Source of the DNA: Mrakia gelida
Taxonomy: Eukaryota > Basidiomycota > Tremellomycetes > Cystofilobasidiales > Mrakiaceae
DNA: 64,000 bases
Direction: 5' to 3'
NCBI GenBank assembly: GCA_024345305.1
Contig: BRON01000014.1
Location: 1,178,001-1,242,000 of the forward strand
This document shows positions 35,464 through 47,793 of this stretch, one piece after another (within the stretch, counting starts at the first letter, position 1; every line of letters starts with the position of its first letter). The position numbers and the translations under genes were made by a program. The notes beneath the pieces are model-generated. The model was not told the DNA's origin, searched no databases, and saw nothing but the letters and a program-made list of their open reading frames with translations.

Positions 35464-38400
35464 CTACGCCCGGCTCCGCTCGTGCATCGCCTTCGAAACG
35501 GGATCAAGATTGATCAACTGAGTAGATCGAGATCGAAATCGTCAGCATGACACTTCCAAAAGACGCGACTCGAGCGGAAACAAGACGAAGCGACACGAGA
35601 CTCACCTCATTGATGAAGTCGTTCATCCTGTTCTCCGCAACCAGCCGCATCTGGATGTCCTCCTTAAGGTGGGCTACCAGTTCCTCGAGTTCGACGATCC
35701 TCCTCTTTTGGCGAGGCTCTCTTACGACCCAGGCCTTCCCAGCCTTGACTTTGCGTGCGAGAGCGCTCTCCTTCTTCAAGAGCTCGGCTTCGAATACACC
35801 GAGATCTTTGAAGCGTTGTCCGAGCTTGAGGAGAGACGAAAGAGTCGGTGAAGGGCCGTCAGCGTCTTCGTGATCTGTCCAAGAAGTGAAGAAGGGGGGC
35901 GCTGGCTCACCAGAGAACGCTGCTTCTTCAGCAGAGCTTCAGCCTTCTTCAACGCGTCTCCGAGTGTGTTGAGTCGAGCGTCCCGTTTGGCGATCTGGAT
36001 AGATGGACGAAGAAGGGAAGCGAAAGGGGTTGGGTGGAATTGAAGAGTCAGTGAGGTTCAAAATGAAGCAAAAACGAGAGACCAAACGAACCGACTTGGC
36101 CTTCTTCTCCAGACGAGCTTCAAGCTGCTTGATTTGAGCAAGGAGGTCCTCCTTGGAAGAGTCCAGACTGCTTCCAGAAGTAGACGAAGGCGACTGAACG
36201 ATAAGCCAGGGGGTAGTGTGAGTTTCGAGAAGGAAGACAGGAGAAGAGAGGGAAGAAATAAGGCGAACGAACCGAGGCGACGGGTGCGACTGGATCCGAA
36301 ACGGGAGCCGAACCTGAGCCCGAACCGGATGCGACAGTTAGAGCAGGCTGGAGACGAGAGGAAGTAGATCAGGGTCAGCTCTGCTTCTCCTCGGAAGCAA
36401 GTCGAGATCATACGCACTCGAGGAAGAGGAGCGATAGGACGCGACGCGATCTGGGCTGTAGGTCGAGTTACCGAAGGCACCACCTTCTTCGAAGCAGCGA
36501 CAGGGTTGGTGGAGATAGGCTTTGACTGCGAAAAGGAGGAAGGCATATCAGCTTCGTTTTCGGTCTCGAGATGGATCGGGTGAGAAGGACGGACGACGAC
36601 TGCAGTCTTTCCCTTAGGGTAGCCCTACAATCGATAAACCGGACGATGTCAGCCACGTTTCTCCACTACAAGTCGAGGAGCTGAAAGGGCTTACCTTGCG
36701 AGTACGGTTGGGATCTGAGGGAGGGTTCGACGCGATCGAGCTGGTGACCGACGACGACGACGAAGGAGCTGGATCTGAGGGAACGATGTTGACGACGACG
36801 GCTTGACTCTGTGAGCGGAACGAAGCAAGTCAGGATCGAGTTGAACCAGGCAACGTCGAACTGTATGGACGAACCGTGGCTGATGCGTGGACGCCGATCA
36901 AAGAAGCGTTCGCGACGGGCTGAGCGAGAGAGGAGAGGTTGTTCGACCCAGATGACGCAGAGGATGACGAAATCGATGCCGAATTCTGGAACCGAGGTTT
37001 CGAGACGTCAGTCGAACGAGGTATCTCGAGAGGAAGAAGGAGGACAGACCTGAGAAGAGCTGGGCTGAGTGACGACGACGACGTTCTTCTTTTGTCGAGG
37101 TTTCTTCGGTTTCGGCGGCTGTTGATGACACAAAGGCTGCGTAGGCTGACGGTTTGAGAGGAGAAAATGTAAGAAATTAGGACCTCCGAGCGAGAAGAGG
37201 GAGAGAAAAAGAGTCGAGACGAACGACCTGAGGTTGAGACACGGTCGACGTGGGCTGAGCGTTCGAAGTCTTCTTCTTCTGCTTCTTGTTCGCAGCGGCA
37301 GATGACTGATGAAGTAAACAAGGAGGTTGGGTAAGTTCTCGATCTCGAAGGAAGAAGAGAGACAGCGTCGAGGAACTGACGGAGGGTCCACCGGTCGAGG
37401 TGACGAGATCCTGCTTCCTCTTGCGAGGGTTCTCGTACGAGGTAGCTTGAGGCACCAGGGAACATTCAAGGCAAAGCAAGAAAAGCAAGGACATGTCAGT
37501 GGATTTACGTCGTGAGTCGTAAGGGCGGTGAGATAGCTCGACTCACAGAAGAAGGCGGGTCCGCTGCTGGTCGATTCTCTTCGACAGCTACCGATGGCGA
37601 GTTCGAGGAGATCTGAGGGTATGAGACATCGATCAGCTAAAGCCACTCGCGAAGAAGGATTCTGAGAAGCGATTAGACGAACCAAAGACTCCCCGACAAC
37701 ATTCTCCTTGACAGACTCAACCTCGCTCGACGCAGGCTTCTTCGACCTCTTCTTCTGTTTCTTCGGCTTCGGTTTTTCTCCCGAATCCTCCCTACTCGCC
37801 GTCGCTCCTAGCTCAGCCCCGTTACTCTCTACCTCCATCTCGACATCTCCATCCCGTTGCGATTCGTCGTTAAGAGGAACGTCTTGAGCGGCCGAGGGAG
37901 ACGACGACGGCTGGCGGGGAAGAGGAGAGTTCGTCGTCCAGGAAGGGTAATCAAATTCACCGAGCGGCGTTGCGGATCGATTGTTAAGGGGTCGAGAAGG
38001 CTGAGAGGGATACTGGGAGATGGGGAAGTCGTTTGAGGAGGAGGAGGAGGACGAAGGGAGGGTGGGTTGACCTGGAGGCGCTGACGACCTGTTGGATCCG
38101 GAGAGAAGTGATCCAGGTGTGATGGACGTGGAGGAAGTGGCGATGTGGATCCGAGGATGACGAGAGGGGGACGAGGGTGGATCGGAGGAAGGGTTGGGAG
38201 CTCGAGAGCCCGACGACGAGAGCGAGACGCGTTGGTTGTCCGACTTGGATCCGAAGACGACCTCCTCCTGTTCCTGCGATCTAGACGAGGCTCTCGGCGA
38301 TCCCGTAGACATAGCCGATCCATCCGACGACCGAGAAGGGATCCCCCGCTCCGGCTCCCTTCGTTTCCCCTCCGCCACTTTCGCCACCAACTCGACCACC

Positions 38401-39512
38401 GCCTCCTTCACGACGTCCTTGAACGGCCAGTCCTTCCCGCTCGCTCCCTCGAGGCGAAGATACCGTTTCCAGGAGTCGAGTCTCACGCCCTGGATGGAGA
38501 CAAGGGTCAATTCAGTCAGCTCTGAGTCTTCAAAAAGGGCGATGAAGATCACTCACACCAAGATCCATCGTCTCGATCTTCCCTTCGTCCATCTCCTTGA
38601 GCAGGGCCTCCCACAGGACTGAAAGCTTGGCTCCCATGTACTTGTTCCCGTTCCGAACGATCGTCTGAGAGAAGAAGCCAACAACGTGGTGTAGAGCCTC
38701 GATGTTGTCTTCTGGGAGCGGACGTTGAGTGGAGGAGGTGAGAAGGTCGATGGGAGGGGTGGGAGACGGTTGAGAGGGGAAGGAGGTAAGAGAGTAGGGT
38801 TCGAGGGTATTCCAGAAGGGCACGACGTAGTCCTAGAGAAGAAAACCAGAGGGTCAGGGTCGCTTTAGGTCGAGGAGAGCCGAAGCCAAACGAAGGTCGA
38901 GCTCACGAAAATCACATCTCCTTCGCCTTTAACTTGTCCCAGACACTCCACGACGTCGTCGAATATCTTATCCGACGTCTCGTAACTTCCCGAGCTGACT
39001 CGATCCTGTATGGGAGGAAGGGGGAATCGGTAAACGCGACTTCGAAACCCGGTCGCGTCGACGCGAGGAAAAGGGAGAGGAACGAAGTCGAAGCTCGGAT
39101 CTCCTGTTCGGAACTCACCAGGATATCCGTAAGCGTCAAATCTTCTTCTTGAAGGCAGCTGGCAGGGCCTAGGTCATGGAACTTGATCGCCTCCTTGATG
39201 CCGCTGGACGAGGTGAGGGAAGACGCGAGAAAAAAGTCGATCAGTTTAGATGCGAGCTCGAAGCTCCCTTCCTTCCTCCGCCGTTCCCTTCCTTTCTGCG
39301 CGACTCAGCTAGAGGGCTTACTTCGGATCTTCACACAGATATATAGCTTTTAGGAGAGCGTATCCCAGTTTCTTAATGTACCACTCGGGTTCCTGAGAGG
39401 GATCCACCGAAGCAATTGATTCGACGGCACTTCGACGCGTTGAAGGACGGGAAGGAGTCGACGTCGATGGTGTTGCTGAACCTCTTAGTCTACCAGAGGG
39501 CGGAGGGGCCAT
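35464..39512 (-). CDS. About 877-residue protein with C-terminal coiled coil
   Basis: Eighteen small exons run from the ATG at 39512 (MAPPPSGRLRGSATPS) to the TAG at 35464; the main ones are 39512-39322, 38832-38557, 38489-37683 and 35824-35606. The N-terminal 300 residues look folded and helical (WYIKKLGYALLKAIYLCEDP, HHVVGFFSQTIVRNGNKYMG). The centre is Ser/Pro-rich with a KPKPKKQKKRSKK nuclear-type signal. The C-terminal 150 residues are heptad-rich coiled coil (LLAQIKQLEARLEKKAKS, then VELEELVAHLKEDIQ) ending INLDPVSKAMHERSRA. Almost every intron is phase 0. The exon near 37445-37381 is one base out of phase in my model, so that joint is unresolved. A 69-nt in-frame intron at 36594-36526 may be optional. 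I do not recognise the family. Confidence 0.65.
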
Positions 39513-39720
39513 GTTGCTGGATGCTGATGTCGACCAGGAAGACGATGGAGAGGCTGGGAAGGAGGAGGGGCGGAGGAGGGGAGGGAGGAAGGGGGGGATG
39601 AAAGGGAACGAAAGGTTGGGAGGGAAAGCGAGGTCAGCGAAAAAACGTTGAAGGGAAAACGAACCCCACTTTGGGGTTGTCCGCAATTCGTTGACCACGG
39701 ATAGACTCACCATCTAGAGC

Positions 39721-41006
39721 ATACAACGAGTCGCACCAAGCACAACTTCGACCTCCTCTCCTCAGAGATCAACTTTCTCGTAAGAAAGAAGAAGGAGAGG
39801 ACGACGAACGAAAACCTGGTCGACGATCCGTTCTTCTCTTCTCTTAGGGAGTTCTGGGTCTTCGAGGATTCGGGCTGACGAGCTGATCACGAAGAAAATG
39901 ATCAAAGGTAAGCAATTTCGTCAGTCGAAATTCAGCAAGGAAAAAAGTCAAGGCAGAAGAGGACGTACTAGCGATCGTTTGACGAGGACCAACTCCGTTT
40001 CAAACGAGCGAGCGGAGTCACTCGAGACCATCAACGGGGTGCGACCAGCTCCTCGAAGGTCCTCGAGTAGCTGAAAAGATCTGCATGTAAGAGGGAGGCG
40101 AGAAGTAGCGGAATGATGGAGTCAGCAGCGGCTGAGAGCTCGTCTCTCGCTCCCTCAAGGACGACGCGTCCTCAACTCGTTGCACTTCCCCTTCCTCGCC
40201 CCGCAACGCGAAAGATAGATGAGAGGTGTCTTACCTTGACGCGTATAACTTCGCGCTCGGCTTAGCGCGTTTTGCCTTCGGTTTCAGCCGGTAGCAATGA
40301 CGGTGCAAAAGGCGCAACAAAATCAGTTCCAGTTCGAAGAGAGGAAATCGGAGGGAAGCGAAAACGAGTCGAAACTCACCTGGACACCAGACGAATAGCA
40401 ACATGGATCTGTGAGGACAGAGACGAGGGAGAGACGAGGGTGGAAAAAAGGAGCAGAGATCCGTCTGCTTCGTCTCTCCCCGCCTTCTCGCCACTCGCAC
40501 TTCCCTCGGCAGCTTCCTCGGCAGGGGGAGAGAAAGAGGGACTCGCCTAGCATGACCTGATCCCGCAACTGAGCAAACCAGCACGGTCGTTCCCTCCGCC
40601 GGCGTGCAGAAACCTCCTCGCTCTCACGGTCCATCCTCGCAACACTCCTCGACTCGACCCAGCGTTCCTTCCCACTCCTGAGCTGGTACGCACGCAAGAA
40701 AGGACCCGATTCCCAGTGGATTGAGCTTCCCGAGGCACTCGACGTCCCCGTAGAGCTGAGTTTCGGCTCGGCGGGTGAAGGGACGAGAGTCGAGGAGGAT
40801 GTCGACGACGACGCGGTGATGGATGGCGGTTTAAGGAAAGATGGATGATGTCGAGGAGGAGTTGCATGAGCACGTTGTGCTGTTACTGTGGCTTTGAGGT
40901 AAGTGGGAGGAAAGGCTGGACTGGAGGGAGGGTTGGTTTATGTACGACGCGTCGAGGGAGGGAGTTTGGAAGAGGAGATGGTCGAGAGGGAGGGGTTGGA
41001 TGACAT
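39721..41006 (-). CDS. Possible small gene, exon structure unresolved
   Basis: A codon-biased stretch on the minus strand near 40860-40560 reads PPSITASSSTSSSTLVPSPA and, further on, LRAYQLRSGKERWVESRSVA, RMDRESEEVSARRRRER and CWFAQLRDQVML. It can be opened from the ATG at 41006 only if a 30-nt GT...AG segment near 40941 is removed. Further exons with LLEDLRGAGRTPLMVSSDSA and a Lys/Arg-rich helix lie at 40070-39720, but linking them needs a GC donor and uncertain acceptors. Boundaries are approximate and no family is recognised. Confidence 0.3.
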
Positions 41007-41309
41007 CCGCCGACTTATGTAAGAGTAAAAGTATCTTGAGATGCTGCTGGCATCGAGTGCGAGCCTGTGAGGACGAAAGGAAAGGATAGGACGGAGAAAA
41101 AGAGCGCGTCGAGGTCAGCTCTGACTTGTCTCCTTCAAATCGTTCTCACACCCAACCCAATTCAGTGGGCGAGAAAAAACAGCAGAGATATATACTCACA
41201 GGTGTCCGAGAGAGCTCTACCAGCGGTGATAAGCGAGAGTAGACCTCGAACGGACGAGCGACGACGACGTCGAGGAGAGCGGTTCCCCAGCTCGAAGGGA
41301 ACGGAGGCC

Positions 41310-41924
41310 TCAGCCGAGCTCGCTGGCGGCTTGTATGATACGGTGCTTGAGATGGGTTAGCACTGTAGACAGCGATGCTGCAAAGGAGTAGAGGACGACG
41401 AAGGTCAGCGACCGTATATCTTCAGCTCTACAAGCTCCCAAATGAAAAGGGAAGGAAGGCCGAACAAAGAGAAGGAATCCCACCGTCGAAGGAATCGATC
41501 ACCTCCTCCTCGTCCTCATCTCTATCCATCCCGTCAGACGATAAGCGACCAGTGTGATGCTGCTACATATAAGGAAAAGGTCATATCAGTATACATCCAG
41601 CGAGCGAAGGGAATACGAACGAGGAAAGGGAATTCAAAGCTCACCTCCTCAATCGATCCAAAGGGAGCCGTGACGAACTCTACTTCCCGAGCCCCAAGTG
41701 CTGCTAGCCAGCCCATCCAGCGGCGGGGTAAGTGTATATCCCTCCATGGAGGGTATGGAAGAGGTTGGGAGAGTCCGTGGACCCTGGGGGACGAACGAGG
41801 AAAGGAAGGGAGGGATGGGGAAGAAAGGAAGGTCAGCTTCAGCTTCAAGCTCATCTCGTCCTCGTCTCTACCATCCATCCAGAGTATTCGAGCAAGAAGG
41901 ACTCACTGTCTACTTGTCTACCAT
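41310..41924 (-). CDS. Small 103-residue protein of unknown function
   Basis: Four exons (41924-41914, 41783-41645, 41559-41466, 41377-41310) give 103 residues, with a first exon of 11 nt that supplies MVD and two bases. The product starts MVDKVHGLSQPLPYPPWRDI, continues with RRWMGWLAALGAREVEFVTA, has an acidic middle (DRDEDEEEVIDSFDGG) and ends in an amphipathic helix, STVLTHLKHRIIQAASELG. Codon bias and splice signals are good. The size and the aromatic/basic start suggest a component of a larger complex, but I recognise no family. Confidence 0.55.
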
Positions 41925-42620
41925 CTCAGCCTTCTGAGTTTCCAGCGAAGGTGACTCGGGAGAGCAAGGAGGTCGTCCCTTCCTTCGTGCGAGCTTCAGC
42001 CCTCAGCCCTCGCTCTCGTCCGATCGATCCTCCCTCCCTCGATCCATCCATCTCACCCCATCCAGAGCGGACTCCCTCGTCTCAGCAGCCACTGGGTTCA
42101 TAGCTCGCCGTGGAAGAAGCAACGAGAAGGAGGGAAGGGGGAAGGGGAGTAGATGGGTGTTGGAACGAAGTCGACGAGCTCGCCACTCAAAGTCGAGGAG
42201 GGTTCGAGATTCGGACTCGAATCGGGCCGCCGGGGACCGGAGGTAGGGAAAGTTTTTCGACCCTTGGGATTGGAACCTGAGGGGGATCAGATGGGTGAGA
42301 GGGTGGGAGGGTGGGATGAAGGATGGGAGAGCGGAAGGGAGGGACTGGGGAGGGAGGGTGGGGAGAGGGCGACGCGTCGTGACTGAGTGGGTGGTTTGCT
42401 GCTTGAGACGTTCAGCGTTCTCAGGCGGTGTTCATACGTTCGGGATAAGCTCTCTCCGAGTACTCTTGCATGTAGCAACTATGAATCGAACGGATCTTGC
42501 CTATGAGACGAGCGCGTCGCTCTCGCCTCTCTCAATCCTCATTCTCCTCTTGTTCGCCTCGCTTTTCTTCCGCAACTCTCTCCCGACCCACACACTACAA
42601 ATTTCGAAAAGCACCTCATC
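41925..42620. other. Divergent intergenic region
   Basis: Shared upstream region of a minus- and a plus-strand gene. Contains purine-rich tracts and ACGCGTC at 42372. No gene seen; a 77-codon frame at 42153-42386 is a purine-tract artefact. Confidence 0.4.
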
Positions 42621-43146
42621 ATGATCGAGCCAAAAAAACGAAGGAAACGAAGTCCCAGCTCCAGCTCGACGCGTCTCCCTCCTCCTCCTCTCGTCCTCTC
42701 CTCCCACAGCTTCCTTTTCCTCTCCCAATCAACCACCACGATCTCCCACGTCATCCTTGCCTACACCCAAGACTCCGTCAACGGGAAGAAGAGACTCCAG
42801 ACCGACGACGAGAGAGCGGGCGAGACTCGACTCCGCGAACACCAGCACGACAACTCCGCGAGCGAGTGAGGAGGCCATCGGAGTTCCGAACGGCTTGCGT
42901 CCGTTCGAGGTTTCGACGGGAGGAGGGCGAACCGGGCGATTCAACTCTGATGGAGGGAGGCACGATCTCGGTTTCGACGACGAGCGAGGGAGGATCCTCG
43001 AAGGGTCAAGAGAGGGGTTCGAAGAGGAGAGCGAGGATGCTCGTCGTGAGGAAGGAGATGCGGAAGAGAATGATGAGGAGGCTGTATCGAAGGAAAGACA
43101 GAGGGAGGGAGAAATCAGGGTGGGTTTCGTCGACGCGTTCGTTTAA
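42621..43146 (+). CDS. Small basic/acidic protein of unknown function
   Basis: Two exons, 42621-42651 and 42710-43146, give 155 residues. The first exon encodes MIEPKKRRKR, a nuclear-localisation-like cluster. A 58-nt intron with a CCCACAG acceptor leads to a frame with good codon bias: Ser/Pro/Thr-rich, then RPFEVSTGGGRTGRFNSD, then a long Glu/Arg/Asp helix (EEESEDARREEGDAEENDEE). It ends with FVDAFV. Not recognised. The donor (GTCCCA) is weak but is the only one that maintains frame. Confidence 0.45.
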
Positions 43147-43211
43147 GAGGAGAGGAGAAGGAGTTCGAGAGGGGAGGAGAGGATGGTGAGAGGAGAGGGT
43201 CGAGAACTCAC

Positions 43212-43856
43212 CATTGCGCTCCCAATTCGATCCGTGCGAGGACGATATAGAAAGAGAGGGACGGAGGCTGTAACGAAGAAAGGAAAGGAGGGAGGGAGGG
43301 AGTCAGGTTCGGTTCGTCTCGCTCGACGCGTTCGTCCGGGAGGAGAGGAGAGGGACTCACCGATGCGAGGACGGCGTAGTAAGAGAGGGTGAGGAGGCTG
43401 CAACGAAGAAAGGAAAGGAGGAGGCCGGAGTCAGGATTGATTTCGTCTCGACGCGTTCGTTCGAGGAGAGAAGAGGGACGAAAACTCACCGACGTTCCCT
43501 CGATTTGGGCTGTGGTGCAAGAAGGGAGGTAGCGAGCTCCCAAACGAGCGGGGAAGGGTATCCATGTGAGCAAGAGAGGATTTGGACGACGTGAGGAAGG
43601 AGAGGATTCGAGGACGAGCGAAGTGGGCTGTGGCAAAACGGAATGAAACGAGGGAGTCAGCCAGAGTTCGTTTCGCGACGTTCGAGAGAAGAGGGGAGTC
43701 GAGGACTCACCAGGATTCGAAACAATATGAATTGCGAGGCTTCGATTGAGAGCAGAACGAGTGAGGGAAGACGAGACGAAGCACGAGCTGATGCGACGGC
43801 AGGTTTCGTGGGGAACGAGGAGCGAGGAGTTGATGAGTTGATGAGGGTGGCGAGGA
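43212..43856 (-). CDS. Possible multi-exon gene, fragments only
   Basis: Four exon-like blocks with clean GTGAGT donors and CAG acceptors on the minus strand: 43856-43711, 43627-43490, 43397-43361 and 43267-43212. The first can read RLPSLVLLSIEASQFILFRI and the third LLTLSYYAVLAS, both hydrophobic, which suggests a membrane protein, but the phases do not chain in one frame in my model. Each intron contains a CGACG(CG)TTCG block followed by a CTGACTC branch point, so the introns resemble one another. Start and stop not located. Confidence 0.25.
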
Positions 43857-44006
43857 CTGAGGAGACAGTGGAAAACGAAGGGTAGAGATCGAGGTCAGTT
43901 AACGAAGATGTGAAACGAGGGACAGAAGAAGGGAGGGAAGGAGAAGACGCGATGTACAGGCATCTCGACGGCTAAGCTGATTCGACGACGACGGCAACGT
44001 CTCCTC

Positions 44007-47000
44007 CTACTGCTGCTCTTCTGCATGGTAATTCCCGTTCGAGGATCCTGCAACTGGCTCAACTGCTGCTTCCTCTTCCAACGAGTCTTCTGATTCGACG
44101 ACGACGACCTCCCTGGTCGAGCTCGATGGCGACACGTCTTGGATGGTTGATGAGGAGGGAGGCTGTTGCTGGGTTCCAAAGGAGGTGATCGTCGTCGTCG
44201 GAGGACCTTGGAGGAGGTGGTTCGACGAGGAGGAAGCCTGATGGGGAGAAGGGAGAGAGGGTTGCGATTGAGAGTGATTCGAGGGACCTGGGGCGTTGAG
44301 ATCGATGAGAGTTCGTCGTCGTCGACCTGGTTGGAGGGAACGAACGGGAGGAGGAGGTTGTCGAGTCGCGGAGGGAAGGTTTCGAGTCTTCTTGTTGGTG
44401 TGGGTGCTGGTACTGGCGGTGTTGGATGAGGAAGAGGGAGCACGGTCGACGATGGAGTCCTTCCTCTTCCTCTTCTTCGCTCGCTGATGCTTCCTCTTCC
44501 CTTCTCCAGCCTCATCGCCATTCGTCCCCTCCAGCTCCTCATCTCCAGTACCCGACGGCTCTTCATCGTTCTGCTCGACGACCCCCAAGCCCTCTCCTAC
44601 GTCTTCCTCTCGGACTTCCGCTGCGTCGACTCTCATCTCCTCCCCTCCCTCGCTCCCCAATTCCCCAGACCTCACTCTCTCGACTTCCTCCTCTTCATCA
44701 CCCAGACCCTCCTCTCCATCCACCTGCTCGTACCCTCCCCCAAGCCCCTCAGACCCATCCTCGTTTCCTCCCGCCTCTGGACTCTCCATCGAGTCCGCTC
44801 CCACCTCTCCCTCTCCGTCTCCGTCGTCTCGGTTCGCGTTTGCCTCCCTCGCCTCCCTCGCCGAACGCAACATATCGAGCTCCTCGTCGTCGGAGTCGTC
44901 CAGTTCCTCGGGATCACAGAGTGGCGCGTTAGACTGCCAGAGCGGGATGGAAGTGGAGGAGGTGGGTGGTTTGATCGAGTTTGAGGAGGACGGGGATGCG
45001 AGTTGAGGATGGGACGAGGAGGACGAGGAAGGCGAGTGGTGGGTCAGTTGCGACTGAGAGTTGGTTGCGAGGTTGACGGTCTGGAAGGGAGGAGGTGGTA
45101 GGGACGATCGAGCGAACGGGTTGGGGAGGTTGGCGCGTGCAGAGGAAGGTGGATGCTGAGGAGGTGCTGATGAGCTGAGATGCGAGTGTTCCCTTGACGA
45201 GGGAGATCCGTGGTTAGAGGAAGTTGGTGCAGGTGAAGGAGCGAGAGGTGGTTGTTGAGCGATTGCATTGAAAGAGGAGGAGCGAGAAGACGACGTGTCG
45301 TGATTGAGAGGTGGTGAGTGATGTGCGTTCGAGAAGGAGGAGGAGGGATGTTGAGCTGAGGAGTAATCGGAGTTGATAGCGAGATGGAGGAGGGAGTTTG
45401 CGACGTTGGTAGGCGAAGTGGAGAGTTGGGCTGGTGGTGGTTGAGCCTCGCTGTGTTCCTCGTCTGAACCGGCGTCCGACCTGATCTCCTCGACCGCTTC
45501 GCCCTCCTCCCACTGTCTCTCGTACATTTCGTCCTCCATCTCCTCCGATTGCCCACGGTTCGACGTCACTTCGTTTCCTTGTTCGAACTGCTCTCCTCCA
45601 GATCCCGACGCCCTCCCAGCATCCCTATCGTCGACCTCGAAGGATGCAGTTCGACTCGACCTCTTCCTCGACGCGTCCCAGCCGTTCGTCGATGCTTGCT
45701 GAGACGGCTCCTGATCCTCGAGACCATCGGATGCGACGGCGAGCGACTGCTGAGGTTGACCCTGCTCCGAGGACGAGGAAGAGAAGGAGGAAGAGGCGGT
45801 CTTCGATCTCTTCGAGGGTAGAGGAGGGTCGAGGAGGGTGGCAGAGGTGGATGGATCCGACGATGACGACGACGATGAGCGTTCCTTCCTCTTTCTCGAG
45901 GAGTCGGAAGCGGGATCGACTGGTTCGATGATGTGGGTAGGTGGTGGTGATGACTTGAGAGGGGAAGAGTGATGGTGGGAGGTTCGAGGAGGAGAAGGAC
46001 CGTCCAGCATGGGTGGGTTTGGGTTTGACTCGGTGGAGGAGAAGGTACCGAGGTTGGTTCGCGGGTCGGCTTGAATGGGTTCAGAGTGGGAGTTGTCGAT
46101 GGCGTGCGGTGTGCTGGAGGAGGGGTTCGCAGGGAAGGGAGGAGGAGGCGGTGATGCTGCTGCTCCTGAAGGTCGAGGTTCGTCTTGAGCTGAGGGCGAG
46201 TCCGAGTTCCTCCCCTCTCCCTCCCCCTCCTCCTCGCCACCGAGTTCCGGGTCCTCCTCCACTGGCTGGGATAGAGGAGCCTGAGTTTGTTCGACGGGCG
46301 CAGGTGGTGGCGATCCTCTGTTCTCGTCGGTCTTGTGGTCGGTGGAGGAGGAGGAGGAAGCAGATGGAGCGGCGGGAGGAGGGACGATGACGATGAAGAG
46401 GACGACGACTTCCTCGTCGGATGAGAAGGCTATATCGATCTGAGTATGAAGAGCGTCGACGTCGGCCTCTGCATGATTCGAAGACAAAGAGAGGGAAAGT
46501 CAGTTGTTAACTCGGAAGATGTTAGAGCAAGGATATGGGAAGGGAGGAAGAGGAGGAGGGAAACTGACCTTCCTCCAAGAGGAGCTTGTGATCTTTTGCT
46601 GGCACCCATCGATAGAGTTCGATTCCGTGGTCTTCAGGGAGAGAGATCTTCTTCCTGACGAGCTCCTTCAGCATCACGAGAGTCCAAGCTAGAGGGGAAG
46701 AAGGAAGGAAATGGAAAGGAGAGAGGCAAAGGTCAGCTTGAGTTGAGCTCGCTCCATCTGTTCATCTTCTCCTTCCTCCCCACGTTCTGCCTCTGCATGC
46801 TATCCCTATCAAGATTCGATGGACGAGCCTCACCATCAACTACTCTCTCCCACCACCTATCCTTCCCCGTATGGTCTTTCCCTCGGAACTCGACGACAGG
46901 CTCTCTCCCACCTTCTCCTCCTCCTCCCTTCGACGAGCTCACGACCTCGTTCCCTTCCTCCCTCTCCGTTCGTCCCTGAGTCTTCTTCTTCTGCTTGCTC

Positions 47001-47040
47001 GATATTTTTGGAAAGTGGTGGTGGTGAGGGGGCGAGGGTG
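44007..47040 (-). CDS. Paralogue family member A: conserved N-domain plus long disordered tail
   Basis: Three assigned exons (47040-46834, 46688-46569, 46468-44007); the first coding exon upstream was not fixed. The N-terminal domain, shared with the genes at 52725 and 61376, reads PVVEFRGKDHTGKDRWWERV, then WTLVMLKELVRKKISLPEDH, GIELYRWVPAKDHKLLLEE and DVDALHTQIDIAFSSDEEVV followed by VLFIVIV. Its alternating strands and one helix could fit a ubiquitin-like (beta-grasp) fold, which is inference. About 770 residues of Ser/Pro/Glu/Gln-rich sequence follow, with nuclear-type signals (RKRKERSSS; KRKHQRAKKRKRKD) and acidic blocks. I do not recognise the family. The exon 2 length (120 nt) is close to the 123 nt of the other two members. 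Confidence 0.72.
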
Positions 47041-47793
47041 CTGAAAAGAAGGGTCTGGAGTTCGAAGTAGAGAAGGGTTGGGAAGGGGGATCCTCGTCGT
47101 TGCGAGGGAAAAAGAAATCGAGAAGAGTCAAGCTCACCTCTTTTTCTTCTTTGCTGCCCGTGCCCTTCCCTCCCTCCCGACGCTCATCAACCCCGGAGTT
47201 TGAGCTCGGTATAGCTGCAGCCCGCACTAGGAGAGGAGTACGCCAGTCAAATCCTGCTCAATCGACTCCATCCAGCAGCAATCATCGAGTCCAATCTCTG
47301 CGAAGGGAGGAGGTCGGAGGAGGAGCTCAGCTCGTGAGCTCGAACGAAGCCTTTCTAGCAGCTCCAGCGCTCTCAGGATAGAATCAACATCGAACAGCAC
47401 ATTTCAACTCCTATATCTCTCAGCTCTCAGTAGGTCTAATCCCTTTCTCCCTCCTCCCCAGCTCGTCTGTCGAACCCATCAAGCTCAAGCTCACCCTCCT
47501 CCCTCCCTGTCTCCCCTCCTCGTTCTTTCTCTCTTCGTCACCCAGCTGTTCCCTTTCTCTCTCCCCCTTCCAGCAACAAGAATATGCTCTAGCTCTGTAT
47601 CCGTCACATCACACAAGGTGTTCGTGGATTCTTCGCTCAACCCAGCTCGACTCCCGCTCGTTCCCTTCCCCTTTCTCTTCCCTTCACTTCAGCACCTGCT
47701 CCTTCGCCCCTGGCCGTCCCTGCGCTTTTTTCAACAGCTCCGTTTGGAGTTTTCACCATCTCTCTCCCAACTACATCCTTCATCTTCAACACC
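47041..47793. other. Divergent upstream region
   Basis: Between member A (-) and the cysteine-tail gene (+). Minus-strand splice-like signals at 47125-47041 (GTGAGC donor, TTTTCAG acceptor) probably mark the missing first intron of member A. The 60 bp before 47794 resemble the 60 bp before the start at 63891. Confidence 0.4.

Noticed and set aside
42497..43189. 230-codon plus-strand frame overlapping the small basic gene
   Set aside because: Arg-rich shadow of the better-biased two-exon model starting at 42621.
45566..46240. Second long minus-strand frame inside family member A
   Set aside because: Out of frame with the conserved N-domain and Arg/Pro-rich as expected of a shadow of the Ser/Pro-rich tail.
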